Below, piece after piece: positions 7,212 to 16,747 of a DNA stretch of 64,000 nucleotides (its first letter is position 1; each line of letters starts with the position of its first letter). The DNA comes from Bacteroidota bacterium (lineage in GTDB: Bacteria > Bacteroidota > Bacteroidia > Chitinophagales > Saprospiraceae). The DNA is taken from NCBI GenBank assembly GCA_030147525.1, contig JASBVF010000055.1:1-64000 (forward strand), written 5' to 3'. The translations under genes and the position numbers were made by a program. The notes below the pieces were generated by a model. That model saw only the letters and a list, made by a program, of their open reading frames with translations. It was not told the DNA's origin and did not search any database.

Positions 7212-9053
7212 TTAGTTTTTTATGAATTTTAAAACCTGCACACCGCCTTCGCCTCGCAGGCGCAGGAAGTAGAGCCCCTGCGGCAGTCCTGCCAGGTCAA
7301 CGGGCATTCTCAGGATGCCTGCCTGACTGTTTTTTTGATGAAACACCTCCCGCACCTGCTGACCCTGCTGGTTCAGTACATCCAGTGTCAGGGTTTGATT
7401 TTTTAAAATGCCCAGTTCCAAGGTCAGCGATTCGCCGGCGGGGTTTGGTGAAACAGACCACGGCATTGCTGCTTCAGTTGACTTTGTTCCCGTGGTGATA
7501 TCTTCTGTAAAACCGATGGCATCCAGCGCCGGCTGAATTTCCGGGTTGGCCATAAACAGATCCCAGAGCAGCCTCGTCCGGTAGTTTTCAATCATGTCGA
7601 TGATGGGGCCTTGATCGATAGCGAGGTAGCTGTCAGCGTACCAGTTGGCGCTGAGGTTGAAGGCATCGTAGAAACCCATTTCACCCCAGAGTTGTGCGCC
7701 TTGCTCCCTGTAAAAATGTTTGAGCGCAGCCATACTTTCTGTCGGGGTGTAAGGCATGGAAGAAAGCGCTGCCGTGGGGGTGATGGTGCCATTGTCTTTG
7801 CCGAAGCCTGGTTCATGAGCCAGGTAACCCCAGGGGTTATCACTGGCTGTTAGTCCCCAGTTTGATTCGGAGTATCCGGCGTGATTGAGCGGGTTGGCGA
7901 CGCAGTAGGCCCGGTTGATGAGCGTGTGATTTTTGTTTCTTTCAAAATAATTGGTGTAAGCGTCCTTTTTATTTCGTGGGTCAAACCCGAGGTAGGAATA
8001 GTGCGCAAAAAACAGCGGACCTCCCAGCGGCGGGCCTACATCCAGTTTGTAACCGAACCAAGTGTTGCCGTTGGTGTAATTCTGTCCTGCCCAGCCGGTA
8101 TGGTAGAGGCTGGCGGGAACTGGGTGTGTCGGGGAAGCGATGGCAAGAATGTAAGTGATCATCACCTCGTTAAAGCCCCGCAACGGGAAGTTCATCTGCC
8201 AGCCAAAGTTGGGCGACCAGTGCCAGTAAAGCACGTTGGAATTGTTTTTTCGGTAAAAATCCCACTCTACATTTTCCCAGATGCCGGTAATGCCCTGCCG
8301 CAGCGCATCCTCCAGCGGATCATCTTCATTAAAATAGGTGCGGGCGCAGAGCAGGCCCTGAATCAGGAAAGCCGTTTCCACCAGATCGCCGCCGTTGTCG
8401 TACTGGCTGAATGGGACGGTTTTGCCCGTAGCGCCATTGAGCCAGTGCGGGAATACGCCATGATATTTATCGGCAAATTCCAGAAAGCTCACGATTTGCA
8501 GCAAGCGGTTGAGTCCCTGCTCCCGGGTGATGAAGCCCCGTTCGATACCTACCAGAATGGCCATGATGCCAAAGCCGGAGCCGCCGGTCGTGACGATGTT
8601 GCCGCTGGTATTGCGTTCCCTGGCCATACCGCTCACCGGGTGGGCAAAGTCCCAGAAGTAGCGGAAAGTGTACTCTTGCACCATTTCGAGGAGTTGTTCG
8701 TCCGTCATTTCAGCTACGGTCACCTGTACGGTTTCGGAGGTGGCAACGACAGCGTTAATGCCATTCAATGCGGTGAGGTAATAATAATAGGTGTCGGGAG
8801 TATCGCCTGCGAAGCCGGTGAAGTCGATGTAAGCATTTGCATTCAGGGTTTTAATTTCAGTAAAATTCTGTCCGTCGGTTGAGCGCCAGATTTTGTAGTT
8901 GGAAGGATTGGCTCCCTGGGGAGCTTCCCAGTTTAATTCAACGTGGCTGTCGAAGCCTGCTGCCGTGAAGGGAAAAGTCTGCCCGATTCCATGGGACTGA
9001 AATAAGAAAAACAGGAGAATGGAAGTGAGGAAGCAGTGTAGCGGTTTGAGCAT
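7212..9053 (-). CDS. T9SS-secreted GH144-type glucanase (glycoamylase-like, PF10091/COG5368)
   Basis: A 613-aa protein with signal peptide (1-24, ending SHGIGQ), a fibronectin-III-like domain (about 27-112, WEAPQGANPSNYKIWRSTDG) and a catalytic region at about 115-500. The latter carries the family's conserved stretches YFWDFAHPVSGMARERN, TTGGSGFGIMAILVGIERGF, YHGVFPHWLNGATGK and FNEVMITYILAIASPTHP. It ends in a T9SS sorting domain (SVSPNPAGESLTLELG ... VLKFIKN). PF10091 proteins include the GH144 beta-1,2-glucanases of Chitinophaga and Parabacteroides, with an (alpha/alpha)6 barrel; the exact linkage cannot be read from sequence alone. It heads the leftward arm and diverges from a lipoprotein paralogue at 9327, suggesting a released or extracellular enzyme plus a cell-anchored one. 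Confidence 0.85.
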   Translation of the reverse strand: MLKPLHCFLTSILLFFLFQSHGIGQTFPFTAAGFDSHVELNWEAPQGANPSNYKIWRSTDGQNFTEIKTLNANAYIDFTGFAGDTPDTYYYYLTALNGINAVVATSETVQVTVAEMTDEQLLEMVQEYTFRYFWDFAHPVSGMARERNTSGNIVTTGGSGFGIMAILVGIERGFITREQGLNRLLQIVSFLEFADKYHGVFPHWLNGATGKTVPFSQYDNGGDLVETAFLIQGLLCARTYFNEDDPLEDALRQGITGIWENVEWDFYRKNNSNVLYWHWSPNFGWQMNFPLRGFNEVMITYILAIASPTHPVPASLYHTGWAGQNYTNGNTWFGYKLDVGPPLGGPLFFAHYSYLGFDPRNKKDAYTNYFERNKNHTLINRAYCVANPLNHAGYSESNWGLTASDNPWGYLAHEPGFGKDNGTITPTAALSSMPYTPTESMAALKHFYREQGAQLWGEMGFYDAFNLSANWYADSYLAIDQGPIIDMIENYRTRLLWDLFMANPEIQPALDAIGFTEDITTGTKSTEAAMPWSVSPNPAGESLTLELGILKNQTLTLDVLNQQGQQVREVFHQKNSQAGILRMPVDLAGLPQGLYFLRLRGEGGVQVLKFIKN

Positions 9054-9326
9054 AGTTTAACTGATTTTTGTTGATTTAACTGGAATAAAATACCGATTTT
9101 GATTTTAAAATGATATTTGGCAGCAGGTTTTTTAAGACATGTGAAATTAGGCAGGACATCCGTTCGCCGAAAGAAAATCACCTCACTATTACTACGCCAT
9201 CGATAAAAACATTGAAAAACCGATGCTGAATTTTGAAAAGTTTACAAAGTTTGGGATGTAATTCTGAAATGCCCTGCACAGCGTATTGCGGGGTGTATAC
9301 CTACGCTTAAAACTACACTTTAAAAT
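9054..9326. promoter_or_regulatory. Divergent intergenic region between the two GH144 genes
   Basis: This 273-bp AT-rich gap separates the outward-reading GH144 genes and must hold promoters for both arms of the locus. No clean TTTG-N19-TAnnTTTG promoter was found on either strand. The nearest hits are partial (for example TTTACAAAGTTTGG around 9239-9252). No strong palindromic operator is evident apart from a short GTATAC-centred symmetry near 9295. Confidence 0.4.
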
Positions 9327-10661
9327 ATGAACAGGTTTTTTGTACTCCTCACTTTTTTTGTCATACTTTTTACCGGATGCAGTAATCCGGCTCCTTCGGT
9401 TAGCCAACCGCAGCAACTCACCGAGGACGAACTTTTCACCCTCGTTCAAAAACAAACCTTCCAGTATTTCTGGGACGGAGCCGAGCCGGTGTCTGGTCTT
9501 GCCCGTGAGCGTTTCCATGCTGACGGGGTTTATCCTGACAAAGACCCCAACGTAGTTACCTCCGGCGGCTCCGGTTTTGGCGTCATGGCTATTCTCGTTG
9601 GTATCGAACGGGGCTTCATCACCCGGCAGGAAGGCTTCGATCGCCTGAAAAAAATAACGGACTGGCTGGAAAAAGCCGATCGCTACCATGGAATGTTTCC
9701 GCATTGGTGGCAGGGAGAAACAGGAAAAACGAAACCTTTCAGCAAAAAAGATGACGGTGGTGACATCGTCGAAAGTGCATTTCTTTTTCAGGGACTGCTT
9801 TGTGTCCGGCAATATTTCCAGAATGGAAACGAAGAAGAACAGGCGCTGGCTGCCCGTGTCGATCAACTTTGGCGGGATGCTGACTGGGATTTTTACCGGG
9901 GTGAAAACAAGGAAAATGTACTCTTTTGGCACTGGTCTCCCAATTACGGCTGGGATATGAATTTCCGGATCAGCGGCTGGAACGAATGCCTCATTGCCTA
10001 CGTGCTGGCAGCTGCATCGCCTACCCATGGCGTACCCGCCGAAGTGTACCACGAAGGCTGGGCGAAAAACGGCGCAATGACAGGCGGCCCGGAGAAGTAC
10101 GGCCTCTCGCTGGCTCTCCAGCACAACGGTTCACCTGAATACGGCGGCCCGCTTTTCTGGTCGCATTACTCCTTCCTCGGCCTTGACCCCCGAAAATTGA
10201 AAGACCGGTACGCTGACTACTGGGAGCACAACCGCAACCACGTTTTGATCAATTACAACTACTGTGTCGAAAATCCGAAACGCTGGTACGGCTACGGCCC
10301 CGACTGCTGGGGCTTGACGGCGAGCTACTCGACCCGGTTTTATGCAGCTCACCGGCCGGAGGAAGATTTTGGTGTTATTTCACCCACCGCTGCACTGGCT
10401 TCCTTCCCGTACACGCCGGAGGAGAGCGCCGCTGCGATGCGGTATTTTTATGAAAAACTGGGGGGCAGCCTGTTTGGCGAATACGGATTTTACGATGCAT
10501 TCAGCGAACATGTCGACTGGTTTCCCCGCCGCTACCTCGCCATCGATCAGGGGCCGATTGTCGTGATGATGGAAAACCATCGCTCCGGCTTGCTCTGGGA
10601 TTTGTTCATGTCCTGCCCGGAAGTGAAGGAGGGCTTGAAGAAACTGGACTTTACTTTTTGA
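9327..10661 (+). CDS. Lipoprotein GH144-type glucanase (glycoamylase-like, PF10091)
   Basis: A 444-aa protein. A lipoprotein signal ends in LFTGC with lipidated C18, so it is membrane-anchored rather than T9SS-released; it has no sorting tail and no FnIII domain. The catalytic region fills the rest: YFWDGAEPVSGLARER, TSGGSGFGVMAILVGIERGF, YHGMFPHWWQGETGK, WHWSPNYGWDMNF, GWNECLIAYVLAAASPTH and RRYLAIDQGPIVVMMENHRS. These match the 7212-9053 protein block by block, so the two are paralogues with different addresses. In characterised relatives (GH144) the activity is on beta-1,2-glucan. The GH3 gene follows at once (its signal-peptide ATG is 121 bp on), consistent with one operon in which sophoro-oligosaccharides are cut to glucose. 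Confidence 0.87.
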   Translation: MNRFFVLLTFFVILFTGCSNPAPSVSQPQQLTEDELFTLVQKQTFQYFWDGAEPVSGLARERFHADGVYPDKDPNVVTSGGSGFGVMAILVGIERGFITRQEGFDRLKKITDWLEKADRYHGMFPHWWQGETGKTKPFSKKDDGGDIVESAFLFQGLLCVRQYFQNGNEEEQALAARVDQLWRDADWDFYRGENKENVLFWHWSPNYGWDMNFRISGWNECLIAYVLAAASPTHGVPAEVYHEGWAKNGAMTGGPEKYGLSLALQHNGSPEYGGPLFWSHYSFLGLDPRKLKDRYADYWEHNRNHVLINYNYCVENPKRWYGYGPDCWGLTASYSTRFYAAHRPEEDFGVISPTAALASFPYTPEESAAAMRYFYEKLGGSLFGEYGFYDAFSEHVDWFPRRYLAIDQGPIVVMMENHRSGLLWDLFMSCPEVKEGLKKLDFTF

Positions 10662-10782
10662 AAAAATGGCTAAATCTGAAAAGTTTGAAAATCAGCGATT
10701 TGATGCTCCTCAACTTCCTGTTTTCAATTTCAAAACAATAAAATACCCGGGCGTGAGACCGGGCAAAACTATAGTTACAATC

Positions 10783-12996
10783 ATGAAAAATAAGCTTACC
10801 CTAATCCTTTTAACTATCTGGGTACTTCCCGCATTTGCTCAAAAAGATTACACCAAAGAAGTGGAAGCCCTACTGTCAAAGATGACTTTGGAAGAAAAAA
10901 TCGGTCAGATGACCCTCTACACCAGTGGCTGGGACGTCACCGGGCCAACCCTCAACGAAAATTACAAGGCAGACATCCGTGCCGGGCGCTGCGGAAACAT
11001 TTTTAACGCACACACCGCAAAATACAACCGGGATCTCCAGCGCATTGCCGTGGAGGAGACCCGGCTGAAAATTCCACTGCTCTTTGGCTACGATGTCATC
11101 CACGGCCACAAAACCATTTACCCGATTCCGCTGGCAGAGGCCTGTAGCTGGGATCTGGAATTGATTGAAAAATCGGCCCGCCTCTCCGCTCGAGAAGCTG
11201 CCGCCAGCGGCCTGCACTGGACTTTTAATCCCATGGTGGATATCGCCCGTGATCCCCGCTGGGGCCGCATTGCCGAAGGCACCGGCGAAGACCCCTTCCT
11301 CGGGGCGCTCATGGGCGCAGCGAAAGTGCGGGGTTACCAGGGTACGGACCTTTCTGACCCGTACACCCTGATGGCCTGCGTGAAACATTTCGCTGCCTAC
11401 GGCGCTGCCCAGGCCGGCCGGGATTATCACACCGTGGACATGAGCGAGCGGGAGTTACGGCAAACTTATCTGCCGCCTTACAAAGCTGCGATTGATGCCG
11501 GTGCAGCATCGGTGATGACCTCATTCAATGAGTATGACGGCGTGCCCGCAACAGGCAGTAAATTTCTGATGGACAAGGTGTTGCGTCAGGAGTGGGGTTT
11601 TGATGGAATCATTGTCACCGATTACGGATCTGTCGCCGAGATGATCCCCCACGGATTTGCTGTCAATGGCAAACATGCAGGCGAACTCGCTGCCAATGCC
11701 ACAGTGGATATGGACATGCAATCCGGTGTTTTTCAAAATAACCTGAAGCAATCCGTGGAGGAAGGCAAGGTTTCAATGAAAACCATCGACGATGCAGTGC
11801 GGAGGGTTTTATTGAAAAAATTCGAGTTAGGGCTGTTTGACGATCCCTACCGCTACTCCAACGAGGAGCGGGAAAAGCAAGAGGTTTTTTCCGATGAAAT
11901 GATGCAACACGCACGGGATGCCGGCCGCAAATCCATCGTTTTGCTGAAAAACGAACCTTTCAACGGCCAGAAGCTGCTTCCATTAGCTAAAACAACCCGC
12001 AACATTGCACTCATCGGCCCGCTCACTGAAGCACCCGAAGACATCCTCGGCAGTTGGCATGCATCCGGTGATGCCTCCAAAGCGGTCACACTGCTTAGCG
12101 CTCTGCAACAGGCAGTTCCCGGCGCCAAAATTTTCCATGCGCAGGGCTGCTCCACAGAAAGCGACGACCGAAGCGGCTTCGAAGCGGCTCTGAATGCAGC
12201 CCGACAGGCAGATGTGGTCATCATGGCGGTAGGCGAGAACTACCGTCAGAATGGTGAGGCTGCCAGCCGCAGCGACATCGGCCTGCCCGGCGCCCAGCAG
12301 GCGTTGCTGGAAGAAATTTACAAACTCGGGAAGCCCGTCGTAGTCGTAGTCATGGCTGGTCGCCCGTTGACCATCGGCTGGATGGATGAAAACATTCCGG
12401 CCATCGTGAATGCCTGGCACCTGGGCACAATGGCTGGTCCGGCCATTACGGATGTACTTTTCGGCGACTACAATCCGAGCGGCAAACTCGTCATTACATT
12501 CCCGAGAAACGTGGGACAGATCCCCATTTTTTATTCGATGAAAAATACCGGACGGCCATTCAACGCCAATGACAAATACACCTCCAAGTATCTCGATGTG
12601 GCAAATACGCCACTGTATCCGTTTGGCTACGGACTGAGCTACACCTCTTTTAAATACAGTGACCTGAAAGTTAGCAAGCCGGTGATTGGTTTTGGTGAAA
12701 AACTTCAGGTAGAAGTGACCGTGAAGAATACCGGCGACAGGGCAGGGGAGGAGGTTGTGCAACTTTACACCCGTGACCTCGTGGGCAGCGTCACCCGCCC
12801 GGTGAAGGAGTTGAAGGGTTTTCAAAAAATAAACCTGAAACCCGGTGAAAGTGAAAAAGTAACGTTTACGCTGACGAGCGATGATCTGCGGTTTTACACC
12901 CAGGCCATGGAGTACAAGGCTGAGCCGGGCGACTTCAAGGTCTTCGTTGGCGGAAGCTCGGCGGATGTGCTGGAGGTGGGTTTTGAATTGAAGTAA
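10783..12996 (+). CDS. GH3 beta-glucosidase, exported
   Basis: The start was chosen at 10783 because MKNKLTLILLTIWVLPAFAQ is a signal peptide; the open frame from 10666 adds 39 residues with no signal character. The 737-aa product has the GH3 N-terminal barrel (KIGQM, GYDVIHGHKTIYP, RDPRWGRIAEGTGEDP, KHFAAYG) with the catalytic nucleophile D280 in GIIVTDYGS. The second alpha/beta domain follows (SIVLLKNE, ALIGPLTEAPEDILGSW, VGENYRQNGEAASRSDIGLP, where the Glu of NGEAASRS is the likely acid/base). A C-terminal FnIII-like domain closes the protein (FGYGLSYTSFKYS, VKNTGDRAGEEVVQLY). Such periplasmic BglX-type enzymes release glucose from beta-linked gluco-oligosaccharides. It pairs with the upstream GH144 and the downstream SusC/SusD. 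Confidence 0.92.
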   Translation: MKNKLTLILLTIWVLPAFAQKDYTKEVEALLSKMTLEEKIGQMTLYTSGWDVTGPTLNENYKADIRAGRCGNIFNAHTAKYNRDLQRIAVEETRLKIPLLFGYDVIHGHKTIYPIPLAEACSWDLELIEKSARLSAREAAASGLHWTFNPMVDIARDPRWGRIAEGTGEDPFLGALMGAAKVRGYQGTDLSDPYTLMACVKHFAAYGAAQAGRDYHTVDMSERELRQTYLPPYKAAIDAGAASVMTSFNEYDGVPATGSKFLMDKVLRQEWGFDGIIVTDYGSVAEMIPHGFAVNGKHAGELAANATVDMDMQSGVFQNNLKQSVEEGKVSMKTIDDAVRRVLLKKFELGLFDDPYRYSNEEREKQEVFSDEMMQHARDAGRKSIVLLKNEPFNGQKLLPLAKTTRNIALIGPLTEAPEDILGSWHASGDASKAVTLLSALQQAVPGAKIFHAQGCSTESDDRSGFEAALNAARQADVVIMAVGENYRQNGEAASRSDIGLPGAQQALLEEIYKLGKPVVVVVMAGRPLTIGWMDENIPAIVNAWHLGTMAGPAITDVLFGDYNPSGKLVITFPRNVGQIPIFYSMKNTGRPFNANDKYTSKYLDVANTPLYPFGYGLSYTSFKYSDLKVSKPVIGFGEKLQVEVTVKNTGDRAGEEVVQLYTRDLVGSVTRPVKELKGFQKINLKPGESEKVTFTLTSDDLRFYTQAMEYKAEPGDFKVFVGGSSADVLEVGFELK

Positions 12997-13157
12997 GCGC
13001 AGAGACGAATTGACTATTGATTCTTTGGCGGGCTTGTATGAAGCCCTTTTTATAAATAAAAGTAGACGGAAAACAGGCCCGCCAAACTTGTTTTTAGTAG
13101 AGTTTTTTTTATTTTTCAATATTCCTGAAAGTCATTTTAGGGTTATTTTTCACGTGC

Positions 13158-13165
13158 TATTTTTG
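13158..13165 (+). promoter_or_regulatory. Candidate Bacteroidota -7 element upstream of susCD
   Basis: TATTTTTG matches the TAnnTTTG -7 consensus inside the 532-bp gap between the GH3 and SusC genes. A weak TTTTAG lies about 20 bp upstream in place of TTTG. If used, transcription would begin near 13172 and give a leader of about 350 nt containing the two hairpins at 13423-13480. Confidence 0.35.
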
Positions 13166-13422
13166 TTGAAAATGCTAGTTGCCGACGCTTTTGAATTTTG
13201 TCTTCCTACCATCATAAAATAGCCGTTTTTTGCGGCAGCAAAATGACTCATTTCCCGTTTATGAAAGAATTGACTTGACGATGAGCGAACAGTTCAAACC
13301 CCAGTAAAACTATTTCATTAACAGTCGGCAAGTAGAAGCTTGATTGTCTTTTTTGGGAGAGACTATCCGTCGAACCAATTATTCAGACCAACAGTACAGG
13401 AGAATTTAAAGTGAGAACCCAT

Positions 13423-13480
13423 AGTTCTATCCGTTTGTGGATAGGACTAGCCAGATGCGTATTGCATATGCAATACGCAT
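13423..13480 (+). promoter_or_regulatory. Two consecutive hairpins in the susC leader, one a perfect 26-bp palindrome
   Basis: Hairpin 1 pairs 13423-13432 (AGTTCTATCC) with 13439-13448 around a 6-nt loop, with one G-U pair. Hairpin 2 is a perfect palindrome at 13455-13480, half-site ATGCGTATTGCAT, followed by TTTTATAATG. It ends 48 bp before the SusC ATG at 13529. As DNA it could be an operator for a dimeric regulator. As RNA it could be an attenuator like that before the other susC. The rest of the 12997-13528 gap shows no gene. Confidence 0.6.
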
Positions 13481-13528
13481 TTTATAATGCGCCTAACATT
13501 TTTTTTAACTAAACTAAATTATTTCAGT

Positions 13529-16500
13529 ATGAAGAAAATTCTGCTTGTATTTTCTTTAGTGGTTTCTGCGGTCAGCTTATCGTTGGCACAAAGAAACATC
13601 AAGGGTACGGTATCCGACCAGGCTGGCGAGCGGCTCATCGGAGCAACCGTATTAGTGCAGGGTACCACGGTAGGTACTGTCACTGATGTTGATGGCACTT
13701 ATGAAATCAGAGTGCCAGAGGGGGCTTCAGCTCTCCTTTTCAGTTACACCGGGTTTCAGACCCAGGAAGTTCGTCTCGGAGCTTCTAACGTTGTTGATAT
13801 TGTTATGGTGACTGACAATGCTACGTTGTCAGAAGTAGTGGTAGTTGGTTACGGAACGCAATTGAAAAAAGACGTGACCGGCTCCATTTCACAGGTAAAA
13901 GGAGAAACGATTTCGAACCTGGCTACGCCCAGCTTTGACCAGCAGTTGGCTGGCCGGGCGGCAGGTGTACAGATCACCACTCCAAACGGTATCCTCGGTG
14001 CTCCGCCACAGATCCGTATCCGGGGTGTGAACTCTATTTCATCTGGTACTGAGCCGCTCGTGGTGATTGACGGTGTTCCGGTTTTCAGTGGTAACGTAGG
14101 TGGTTTCACCCCTGCAAATGCATTGGCTGACCTGAACCCTGCCGACATCGAATCTTTTGAAATTCTCAAGGATGGTGCTGCCACAGCGATCTACGGTTCA
14201 CGTGCTTCCAACGGTGTCATCCTGGTTACCACAAAAAAGGGTAAAGCAGGCAAGGCACAATTCAGCTACGATGCTTACGTTGGCTCTGCCCGTGCTACCA
14301 AGCTTCACGACCTGCTGAATGCCAGAGAGTTTGTTGAAATCAACAACGAGAAGAACAAAAATGCCGGTGGAACAACGGATATCGCAGCATTGCAAACCCG
14401 TCCGGATGGCAGCATCGTTGAGACCAACTGGAACGATGTGATGTACAGAAGTGCTTTGCAACACAACCACGTCTTTTCTGTGAATGGCGGAAACGACAAA
14501 ACCAATTACTACTTTTCAGTAGGGTACTCCGATCAGGAAGGTATCGCTTACTCCAACAGTCTTACCCGTTACACTTTCCGTGGAAACCTTGACCAGAAAG
14601 TTAACAACTGGCTGAAAATTGGTTTCAGCAGCGGTGTTACCCGTCAGGAAAACTTTGGTCCGCTTACCGGCTCGAACAACTTGTCAGGAAACACTTTCGG
14701 TACTGTAAGGATGTTCCCAAACGTAGCAGTTTACAATCCTGACCATCCAACAGGCTACAACATCGACGAGCAAAACCCAAGAACACTGGGCCGTGGCGCT
14801 AACACCACGGAAATTGCTAACGGTATTCCAAACGCCCGTTTCGTACTCGACAACGACACTCGCCGTGCTTTTAACTGGCGTTTGCTGGGGACAACTTATG
14901 CTAATATTTCTTTGGCGAAAGGTCTGGACTTTCGCACCCAGGTGGGTATCGACGGCAGCTATGTTGACGACCTGCTGTTCCAGGATCCTCGTCATGGCGA
15001 TGGTTTCTCTGCAAATGGCCGTGTTTCACAGTCATTTTCTCCTGCGTTGCGCTGGAACTGGCAAAACATCCTTACTTACAACAAGTCATTTAACGAAAAA
15101 CACAACCTGGACCTGACTGCTGTGCAGGAATACCAGAAGCAGCGTACCAGTTTCTACCAGGCTGTTGTCTCCGACCTGTCTGATCGTTTCTTCCGTGAGA
15201 ACATGATCAGCGGAACATTTGCTAACCAGCAGGCCTTCGGCGGTATCTCTGAAAACGGTCTGGCTTCTTACCTCGGTCGAGTTAACTACAACTACGCTCG
15301 CAAGTACTACATCAGCGCCTCCATCCGCCGGGATGCACTTTCTGCACTTCCTGAGAACGGACGGGTGGGTTACTTCCCGGGAGCGTCATTTGCCTGGCGT
15401 ATTTCTGAAGAAGCTTTCTGGGGCGGCGCTCTGGCAAGTGTGATTTCTGACCTGCGTATCCGTGGTTCTTACGCTGAAGTTGGTAACACCAACATCGGTA
15501 ACTATCCATACATCGGCTCTTACGGTTCTGCCCAGTACGGTTCACAAAACGGCATCGGATTCAGCAACTTTGGAAACGATCAGCTACGTTGGGAAGCACA
15601 GCAAAAGCTTGACTTCGGCCTCGATCTTGGCTTGTTTGAAAACCGCATTGTGGCATCTGTCGCTTACTGGACACAGGATAACGCCGATATCATTCTACAG
15701 GCGCCAACGCCTCCTTCAGTGGGTATTCCCGGCAACTTTATCAACCAGAACGTTGGCCGTTTGAAAGGCAGTGGTATTGAATTGAGCCTGGATGCAACTG
15801 TTGTTCGGGTAGAAAAAGTGCGCTGGAACACCAGCATTAACTTCTCTACGCAACAGAATGAAGTAACGGAATTGGTTAACGACCAAGACATCACCAGCGA
15901 CTTCAACATCATTCGGGTAGGCGAGTCCATCAACGCTATTTACGGTTTTGACTACTACGGTGTAAATCCGGCCAATGGTAACCCGGTTTACGAAAAATCT
16001 ACCGGTGTGTTGGTAGAAAACGAGTTGAGCAACGGCGCATTCTACGTTTTCGACCCGGCTAACCCCGGCACTCGTGGCGAGGCAAGCTCACTTTCTGCTG
16101 CTACCGACCGCAGAGTATTAGGCGTGTCCATTCCGAAGTGGTTCGGTGGTTTTGACAACAACGTGTACTTCGGTAATTTCGACGTGAATATCTTCCTGCG
16201 TTTTTCCGGAGGAAATATGATCTTCAACCGTACCCGTGCTGACCTCCTTGACATGGGATTCAACAATAACGGAACGGAAATCCTCGGCCGCTGGCAGTCA
16301 CCTGAAAATCCTGGCGACGGCATGACGCCTAAGATGGTGCTCAACCAAAGCAACCGGGTGAACAACCCGAACGTAGCTACTACCCGTTTCCTTGAAAAAG
16401 GAGACTTCCTGCGCCTGGGTAACCTGGCATTTGGTTATACCATGCCAAAAACTGTCACGCAAAGGCTAAACATCGAATCGCTGCGTGTTTATGTGCAGGG

Positions 16501-16630
16501 CCAAAACCTGCTGACATTCACGCCCTACACAGGTATCGATCCCGAAACGAATACCAACGGTTTTGGTGTTGATTGGAACGGTAACCCGCAACAGCGTGTG
16601 ATTTCTGCTGGTGTAAATCTCAAATTCTAA
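13529..16630 (+). CDS. SusC/RagA-family TonB-dependent outer-membrane receptor
   Basis: The start was chosen at 13529 (MKKILLVFSLVVSAVSLSLA signal peptide); the open frame from 13487 adds 14 residues. The product is 1033 aa. It has a CarboxypepD_reg-like domain (about 22-105: GERLIGATVLVQGTTVGTVTD, YTGFQTQEV), the SusC motif VVVGYGTQLKKDVTGS, a plug with RIRGVNSISSGTEPLVVIDG and AIYGSRASNGVILVTTKKG, and a full-length barrel ending in VNLKF. It is followed after 117 bp by its SusD. The pair should bind and import the oligosaccharides made by the surface GH144 enzymes. Its leader carries two hairpins. It is only moderately similar by eye to the SusC at 900-3890, so it is not a recent duplicate. 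Confidence 0.95.
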   Translation: MKKILLVFSLVVSAVSLSLAQRNIKGTVSDQAGERLIGATVLVQGTTVGTVTDVDGTYEIRVPEGASALLFSYTGFQTQEVRLGASNVVDIVMVTDNATLSEVVVVGYGTQLKKDVTGSISQVKGETISNLATPSFDQQLAGRAAGVQITTPNGILGAPPQIRIRGVNSISSGTEPLVVIDGVPVFSGNVGGFTPANALADLNPADIESFEILKDGAATAIYGSRASNGVILVTTKKGKAGKAQFSYDAYVGSARATKLHDLLNAREFVEINNEKNKNAGGTTDIAALQTRPDGSIVETNWNDVMYRSALQHNHVFSVNGGNDKTNYYFSVGYSDQEGIAYSNSLTRYTFRGNLDQKVNNWLKIGFSSGVTRQENFGPLTGSNNLSGNTFGTVRMFPNVAVYNPDHPTGYNIDEQNPRTLGRGANTTEIANGIPNARFVLDNDTRRAFNWRLLGTTYANISLAKGLDFRTQVGIDGSYVDDLLFQDPRHGDGFSANGRVSQSFSPALRWNWQNILTYNKSFNEKHNLDLTAVQEYQKQRTSFYQAVVSDLSDRFFRENMISGTFANQQAFGGISENGLASYLGRVNYNYARKYYISASIRRDALSALPENGRVGYFPGASFAWRISEEAFWGGALASVISDLRIRGSYAEVGNTNIGNYPYIGSYGSAQYGSQNGIGFSNFGNDQLRWEAQQKLDFGLDLGLFENRIVASVAYWTQDNADIILQAPTPPSVGIPGNFINQNVGRLKGSGIELSLDATVVRVEKVRWNTSINFSTQQNEVTELVNDQDITSDFNIIRVGESINAIYGFDYYGVNPANGNPVYEKSTGVLVENELSNGAFYVFDPANPGTRGEASSLSAATDRRVLGVSIPKWFGGFDNNVYFGNFDVNIFLRFSGGNMIFNRTRADLLDMGFNNNGTEILGRWQSPENPGDGMTPKMVLNQSNRVNNPNVATTRFLEKGDFLRLGNLAFGYTMPKTVTQRLNIESLRVYVQGQNLLTFTPYTGIDPETNTNGFGVDWNGNPQQRVISAGVNLKF

Positions 16631-16747
16631 GGAATGAGGGAAGCAGACTTCAGGTTTTTTCAGGTAAAAAACCAGCTTGAATAAGCGCTTTTTGCCAAAA
16701 TGGCCTGTTGTTTTTCTTTATTTCAAAATTTAAAAATTTCATTTACC

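Noticed and set aside
10741-10770. CCCGG...CCGGG hairpin upstream of the GH3 start as a regulatory element
   Set aside because: The stem is only 5 bp and lies inside a probable operon. It was not strong enough to list as a feature.
11983-13119. 378-codon minus-strand frame opposite the GH3 gene
   Set aside because: It overlaps the intact GH3 beta-glucosidase and its 3' gap. The translated sequence shows no family features.
16631-16747. Gap between susC and susD as a terminator or promoter site
   Set aside because: No stable stem with T-run and no TAnnTTTG box were found; the two genes are taken as one transcript.
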